DNA of 64,000 nucleotides, taken from assembly GCA_029719485.1 (NCBI GenBank), contig CP120722.1, positions 2,790,001-2,854,000 on the forward strand, given 5' to 3'. How positions within the stretch are numbered: position 1 is the stretch's first letter; each line of letters begins with the position of its first letter. The position numbers and the translations under genes are program-made. Shown piece after piece: positions 62,658-64,000 of this stretch. The notes under the pieces were generated by a model. The model had not been told where the DNA came from. It saw only the letters and a program-made list of their open reading frames with translations, and searched no databases. The DNA is from Kiritimatiellota bacterium B12222. GTDB taxonomy: Bacteria > Verrucomicrobiota > Kiritimatiellia > SS1-B-03-39 > UBA6053.

Positions 62658-63829
62658 GGCGAATGTGGAGCGGAAGAGGGACCTTCTGTTTCGATTTTTG
62701 ACGAGGAGCCGTCATCCATCCCTTCTGCATTATTTTTACGATAGGTGAGTGAAATAATCATGGCAATCAGAATGGCCAATAACACTACAAAAGCAAAACC
62801 AGCAAAGGGCTCTTTCTTTTTGTAGTGTAAATGTTGGTAATCAGGAATCAATTCAGGCTCAGGAATTTCGCGTTCAGTCCTGGGCATTTGTTGTTTAAGT
62901 CCGGTCAGGATCTGCCGCAGTTCCTGAAAATGAGATGGGCGGTCGTCCGGATCTCGTTGCATCAACATGAGACAAAGCTCGGCCAACCCATCGTGAACGG
63001 AAGGTTTTACGCTACGAGGGTCAGGTGGATTTTCGCTAAGTTTACGATTCAAAATGACCTGTTCATCCATATCAAAGAAAGGTAATTCACCGGTAAGCAT
63101 GTTGTAGAGGGTAGTGCCCAAGCTATAAAAATCGCCTCGGGAATCTTCATCTTCGCCTTCAATACGTTCAGGAGGCATGTAATACGGGGAAGACCAGCTT
63201 TCCCATTGATCACGCGGTGAATCACCTGAACTAGAGCCACTAAAACGGGCCAAACCGAAATCACTGATCCGAGGAGAGCCATCGGTATGAATCAAAATGT
63301 TTCGAGGCATGACATCCCCATGCATAATTCCTTGATCATGCATATCCTCTAATCCCTGTACAATTCCATCCGTAATCTCGAGAATACGGTGGTCGCTTAA
63401 CGCTTCATGCTGAATGACTTCATGCAAAAATTTGCCTTCAATATGCTCCATCACCATAAAGGGTTGGCGATTGTGAATGCCAAATTCATATACCTTAAGA
63501 ACGTTGGTAGAATTAAGAGCGGCTGCGGCGAGGGCCTCGTGTTTAAAGGCCTCCACCAATTCAGGATTTTTACTCAAAATATCATTCAGAATTTTAAGGG
63601 TAACATTACGACCTAACTTGGGGTCATAGGCATCAAAAACCACAGAAGTTACACTTTCACCTTCGCGAGCAAACAACAAAAATTGTCCAAACTTGCCAGG
63701 GATATTACTCACTTCGTTGCAATGGGGGCAGGTCACATCCTCAAACACTTCCGGGAGTGGGGTGGGGTAGATCTCACCGCAATGTGGGCAATTGAGAGAT
63801 TCCAGGATGTCTAGGGTAACGTCTTGCAT
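62654..63829 (-). CDS. Membrane-anchored Ser/Thr protein kinase with zinc ribbon
   Basis: A 391-residue Hanks-type kinase. Residues 14-37 form a zinc ribbon (CPHC...CPHC, Cys 14, 17, 34, 37). The kinase domain follows: a Lys in VTLKILND (about 76), catalytic loop HGDVMPRNILI (HGD in place of HRD), and DFGLARFSG. The glycine loop is weak. One membrane helix at about residues 340-361 (FAGFAFVVLLAILIAMIISL) is followed by a short tail. This layout is common for kinases in Planctomycetes and Verrucomicrobia. The start is 18 bases after the tRNA-Arg end. Confidence 0.88.
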   Translation of the reverse strand: MQDVTLDILESLNCPHCGEIYPTPLPEVFEDVTCPHCNEVSNIPGKFGQFLLFAREGESVTSVVFDAYDPKLGRNVTLKILNDILSKNPELVEAFKHEALAAAALNSTNVLKVYEFGIHNRQPFMVMEHIEGKFLHEVIQHEALSDHRILEITDGIVQGLEDMHDQGIMHGDVMPRNILIHTDGSPRISDFGLARFSGSSSGDSPRDQWESWSSPYYMPPERIEGEDEDSRGDFYSLGTTLYNMLTGELPFFDMDEQVILNRKLSENPPDPRSVKPSVHDGLAELCLMLMQRDPDDRPSHFQELRQILTGLKQQMPRTEREIPEPELIPDYQHLHYKKKEPFAGFAFVVLLAILIAMIISLTYRKNNAEGMDDGSSSKIETEGPSSAPHSP

Positions 63830-63847
63830 ATCAATATATTTCTGAAT

Positions 63848-63924
63848 TGGTGCCCCGGGCGGGACTCGAACCCACTACCTCAGGATTAGGAATCCTGCGC
63901 TCTGTCCTGATGAGCTACCGGGGC
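63848..63924 (-). tRNA. tRNA-Arg (CCT)
   Basis: Cloverleaf on the minus strand: acceptor GCCCCGG/CCGGGGC, D-arm starting AGCTCATC, anticodon stem CAGGA/TCCTG with loop TTCCTAA (anticodon CCT), T-loop TTCGAGT and encoded CCA. It reads AGG codons. The kinase gene begins 18 bases downstream with no terminator between. Confidence 0.95.
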
Positions 63925-64000
63925 AAAAGACCCCTATTCACATATCTCGATCCATCGAAAGGGCAAGGCTTGATTTTTGAATGCTCCACATTTGTGAGCT

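Overview
The window looks like a chromosomal segment of a Gram-negative bacterium, most likely Verrucomicrobiota and possibly the Opitutae side. Evidence: a 1136-residue pseudopilin-like protein resembling the Verru_Chthon cassette A family, a DNA topoisomerase I with a Lys/Ala tail and no zinc ribbons, a PUR-domain protein, several outer-membrane or lipoprotein genes, and mixed housekeeping genes without long operons. Base composition looks even, just under 50% GC by eye. I see no insertion sequence, prophage, CRISPR array, rRNA gene or obvious island. The lineage call is inference from gene content.

Layout. 1-10.9 kb: glycogen debranching (glgX), a PUR-domain nucleic-acid-binding protein, L-aspartate oxidase coupled to a CbiX-type chelatase, then on the minus strand yebC-ruvC, topA and a MATE exporter with a perfect palindrome just before its start. 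11-18 kb: purH, a lipoprotein, an outer-membrane barrel, a voltage-gated K+ channel, rplM-rpsI, an unrecognised kinase-like protein and argJ. 18-25.5 kb: a SWIM-SNF2 helicase and, on the minus strand, the pseudopilin-like giant with a coupled exported protein. 25.6-32 kb: a complete marR / adaptor / RND permease / TolC efflux operon. 32-39 kb: exported esterase, Na+/Pi cotransporter, grpE-dnaJ, rsmE, a small lipoprotein and an NtrC-type sigma-54 activator.

39-50 kb: tagaturonate epimerase (uxaE) behind a 1160-residue protein that I read as PPi-dependent PEP carboxykinase, then infA, a zinc-ribbon membrane protein, argF, a GT9 heptosyltransferase, a FabB-type ketoacyl-ACP synthase and pcnB. 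50-55.4 kb: M42 aminopeptidase, then a minus-strand cluster with a toroid-repeat protein, HMG-CoA reductase, type 2 IPP isomerase and an unknown 193-residue protein, which points to a mevalonate route to isoprenoids. 55.6-64 kb: tRNA-His, a membrane-anchored acidic protein, a Gly/Met-tailed protein, then a minus-strand run (tRNA-Arg, protein kinase, spermidine-synthase-like protein, NYN/LOTUS-like protein, polysaccharide export protein, nhaA, dapF) with short gaps or ATGA overlaps.

Most genes are ordinary. The points most worth checking are the mevalonate cluster with its unknown fourth member, the uxaE / PPi-PEPCK pair, the repeat-built TopA tail, the FabB-type synthase without a visible FabA, the chelatase whose N-terminal half lost a metal-site histidine, the NYN/LOTUS-like protein, and the palindrome in the MATE leader. 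I did not find a clear-cut new defence or mobile system.
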